From positions 1 through 7,500 of the forward strand of contig JAATFN010000219.1 of the NCBI GenBank assembly GCA_015655165.1: a stretch of 7,500 bases of DNA. The letters run 5' to 3'. Position 1 is the first letter of the stretch. Each line of letters opens with the position of its first letter. Below, piece after piece: positions 5,949 to 7,500 of the stretch. This DNA is from Betaproteobacteria bacterium. Lineage in GTDB: Bacteria; Pseudomonadota; Gammaproteobacteria; Burkholderiales; Burkholderiaceae_D. A program made the position numbers and the translations under genes. Below the pieces are notes generated by a model. That model was not told the DNA's origin. It saw nothing but the letters and a program-made list of their open reading frames with translations, and did not search any database.

Positions 5949-6017
5949 CAAGAGCGATGCCTGTCTTGGCATTTATTGGTACGATAAGGGGGTGAATCTT
6001 AAAACGGGTATGTAACA

Positions 6018-6437
6018 ATGAAAGCAAAAATTAGCGTATTTGTACTGGGTTTAACCCTGTCAATGATCACTTTTGCAGAAAATGCCAAATTTGGCGACGA
6101 CATTGATCGGACATTGGCACATTGCCAGGATAAGGCTGTATCCACGCAAGACATGCTGGCGTGCAACAATCAGGCCATTGATGGCTGGAACAAGGCGTTA
6201 AACCGGCAATACCAACTACTCTTAAAGGGACAGCCCGAACCAGTTGCAGAACCTATCAGGCAGTCCCAGCGTGACTGGGTGCAGTACCGGGACAGTTATT
6301 TCAGTGCGATGAACGCGTTTTACCAGCAGCAGGAGGGAACCATCTGGTCCATTGTTGCCTCAGGCCGTAAATTGGATGTTATCCGCAGCAAGGCAATCGA
6401 TCTGAACCAGTTGCTAACTAGTCTCAACCTTCAGTAA
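6018..6437 (+). CDS. Exported LprI/DUF1311-like small protein
   Basis: The protein has 139 residues. A signal peptide spans 1-20 (Lys-Ala-Lys, hydrophobic core, Thr-Phe-Ala before Glu-Asn), so the product is periplasmic. The mature part follows the LprI/DUF1311 pattern (PF07007): Cys36, Ser-Thr-Gln-Asp-Met at 42-46, Cys49, Trp57, Leu-Asn-Arg-Gln-Tyr at 61-65, Gln-Arg-Asp-Trp at 84-87, Tyr-Arg-Asp at 90-92 and Glu-Gly-Thr at 106-108. Mycobacterial LprI is reported to inhibit lysozyme, but most members are uncharacterised and I would not assign that activity here. Family members often have a second Cys pair in the C-terminal half; here Tyr94 and small residues stand in those places, so only one disulphide is possible. 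It is divergent from prfB, separated by 106 bases. The start fits the signal peptide, with a weak CGGG site nine bases upstream; an ATG-TAA pair sits just before it at 6010-6015. It ends in its own terminator. Confidence 0.8.
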   Translation: MKAKISVFVLGLTLSMITFAENAKFGDDIDRTLAHCQDKAVSTQDMLACNNQAIDGWNKALNRQYQLLLKGQPEPVAEPIRQSQRDWVQYRDSYFSAMNAFYQQQEGTIWSIVASGRKLDVIRSKAIDLNQLLTSLNLQ

Positions 6438-6450
6438 AGGTAGACTTTTT
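6420..6450 (+). terminator. Rho-independent terminator overlapping the stop codon of the LprI-like gene
   Basis: AGTCT (6420-6424) and ACCTT (6427-6431) pair with AAGGT (6437-6441) and AGACT (6442-6446), leaving a two-base bulge and a CAGTA loop. Five T follow at 6446-6450. The stop codon TAA at 6435-6437 lies in the loop and upper stem. Confidence 0.7.
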
Positions 6451-6469
6451 GTCATAAATTGGCCAAATG

Positions 6470-6498
6470 CCGACAAGTGACGCTTTGAATGGTAGAAT
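6470..6498 (+). promoter_or_regulatory. Sigma70-type promoter of the ybiT-like gene
   Basis: CCGACA (6470-6475, four of six matches to -35) is followed by a 17-base spacer and TAGAAT (6493-6498, five of six matches to -10). The start of transcription would be near 6505, about 32 bases before the GTG. Together with the terminator just upstream this makes the gene an independent unit. Confidence 0.65.
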
Positions 6499-6536
6499 CG
6501 CCCGCTTTATTACTATTTTTTTAGAGGCTTTACTCA

Positions 6537-7500
6537 GTGCTTTCTACCGCTAATATCACAATGCAGTTTGGTTCCAAACCACTGTTCGAGAACATTTCGG
6601 TTAAGTTCGGTGATGGTAACCGTTACGGGCTCATTGGTGCGAATGGTTGTGGTAAATCGACCTTCATGAAGATTCTGGGCGGGGACCTGGAGCCTAGTTC
6701 GGGAAACGTCATACTCGATTCTGGCGAGCGTTTGGGTAAACTACGCCAGGACCAGTTTGCATTCGAAGAGATGCGCGTTCTGGATGTTGTCATGATGGGG
6801 CATACGGAAATGTGGGCCGCCATGGCTGACCGGGATGCGATTTATGCCAATCCGGAGGCAACAGACGACGATTATATGCGTGCTGCAGACCTGGAAGCCA
6901 AATTTGCGGAATACGACGGATATACCGCCGAGGCACGTGCGGGCGAGCTGTTAATGGGTGTGGGTATTCCTGTAGACCAACATCAAGGTGTCATGAGTAG
7001 TGTGGCGCCAGGCTGGAAATTACGTGTCTTGCTCGCGCAAGCATTGTTTTCCAATCCGGATATTTTGCTGCTGGACGAGCCAACCAATAACCTCGATATC
7101 AATACCATTCGCTGGCTGGAAGATGTGTTGAACGAACGCAACTCCACCATGATCATCATTTCTCATGATCGCCATTTTTTGAACCAGGTGTGTACACACA
7201 TGGCCGATATGGATTACGGGACGTTAAAAATCTATCCTGGCACATATGACGACTATATGCTGGCGTCTTCCCAGGCGCGTGCACAGCAAATGGCGGCCAA
7301 CGCGAAAGCCAAAGAGCGTGTTTCCGAATTGCAGGACTTCGTTCGTCGTTTCTCCGCCAACAAGTCGAAAGCACGCCAGGCAACGTCGCGTGCCAAGCAG
7401 ATCGATAAAATCAAGATCGAGGATATCAAACCATCTTCCCGGGTGAATCCGTTTATCCGCTTTGAAGGCGAGAAAAAGCTGCATCGTCTGGCTGTGGAAG
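6537..7500 (+). CDS. ybiT: ABC-F family ATPase, YbiT-like (3' end outside window)
   Basis: The first 321 codons are present; the frame is open at the right edge. E. coli YbiT has about 530 residues, so some 200 are missing. ABC-F proteins are soluble twin-ATPase factors that bind the ribosomal E site and influence stalled or starting ribosomes; they are not transporters. The first ATPase domain shows Walker A at 34-42 (Gly-Ala-Asn-Gly-Cys-Gly-Lys-Ser-Thr). Its signature region is degenerate (Val-Ala-Pro-Gly-Trp-Lys-Leu at 156-162), a mark of the YbiT group. Walker B ends at Asp180-Glu181 and the switch His is His210. The basic inter-domain linker covers about 240-300. The start is GTG at 6537, nine bases after AGAGG (6523-6527), and gives the family N-terminus with [10 protein letters not shown] at 9-18. 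The ATG at 6561 would cut into the first strand. Confidence 0.93.
   Translation, partial: MLSTANITMQFGSKPLFENISVKFGDGNRYGLIGANGCGKSTFMKILGGDLEPSSGNVILDSGERLGKLRQDQFAFEEMRVLDVVMMGHTEMWAAMADRDAIYANPEATDDDYMRAADLEAKFAEYDGYTAEARAGELLMGVGIPVDQHQGVMSSVAPGWKLRVLLAQALFSNPDILLLDEPTNNLDINTIRWLEDVLNERNSTMIIISHDRHFLNQVCTHMADMDYGTLKIYPGTYDDYMLASSQARAQQMAANAKAKERVSELQDFVRRFSANKSKARQATSRAKQIDKIKIEDIKPSSRVNPFIRFEGEKKLHRLAVE

Noticed and set aside
5955..5973. Small inverted repeat ATGCC-GGCAT between prfB and the LprI-like gene
   Set aside because: Only five base pairs, with no T-tract and no clear relation to the -10 box at 5943-5948.
6010..6015. ATG-TAA start-stop pair just before the LprI-like gene
   Set aside because: It could in theory stall ribosomes, but a six-base match is expected often by chance and the nearby Shine-Dalgarno is weak.

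Overview
The window looks like chromosomal DNA of a betaproteobacterium, most likely Burkholderiales and possibly near Oxalobacteraceae. The evidence is the prfB-lysS pair with beta-type N-termini, an inner-membrane glycine-zipper protein with the CxxC motif common in Burkholderiales, and moderate GC (mid-40s per cent by eye). The genus assignment is inference only.

Left part (1-3160): an accessory-looking envelope region. It opens with the 3' end of a gene for an outer-membrane beta-barrel, possibly LpxR/DUF2219-like. Four short genes follow, each encoding a basic N-terminus, one hydrophobic segment and an exported tail. Three tails are proline-rich (1044-1379 +, 2096-2380 -, 2835-3113 +). 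The fourth gene (1426-1992 -) encodes a glycine-zipper 2TM protein. The small genes sit in convergent and divergent orientations with long spacers, and three of the four carry a clear inverted-repeat structure just upstream: a dyad over a candidate promoter, a chain of mutually exclusive hairpins, and a hairpin that buries the ribosome binding site.

Centre (3161-5911): a housekeeping operon on the minus strand, prfB then lysS. It ends in a perfectly palindromic bidirectional terminator shared with the small gene on its left. prfB has the classic in-frame UGA and +1 frameshift site, so its true start is 5911 and the gene is read in two frames to give a 367-residue RF2.

Right part (5912-7500): a divergent gene for a small exported LprI/DUF1311-like protein with its own terminator. 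It is followed by a well-formed sigma70-type promoter and the first 321 codons of an ABC-F ATPase closely resembling YbiT, which starts at GTG and runs off the window.

The most novel content is the set of small proline-rich membrane proteins and their structured leaders. No defence system, mobile element, CRISPR array, tRNA or rRNA was recognised.
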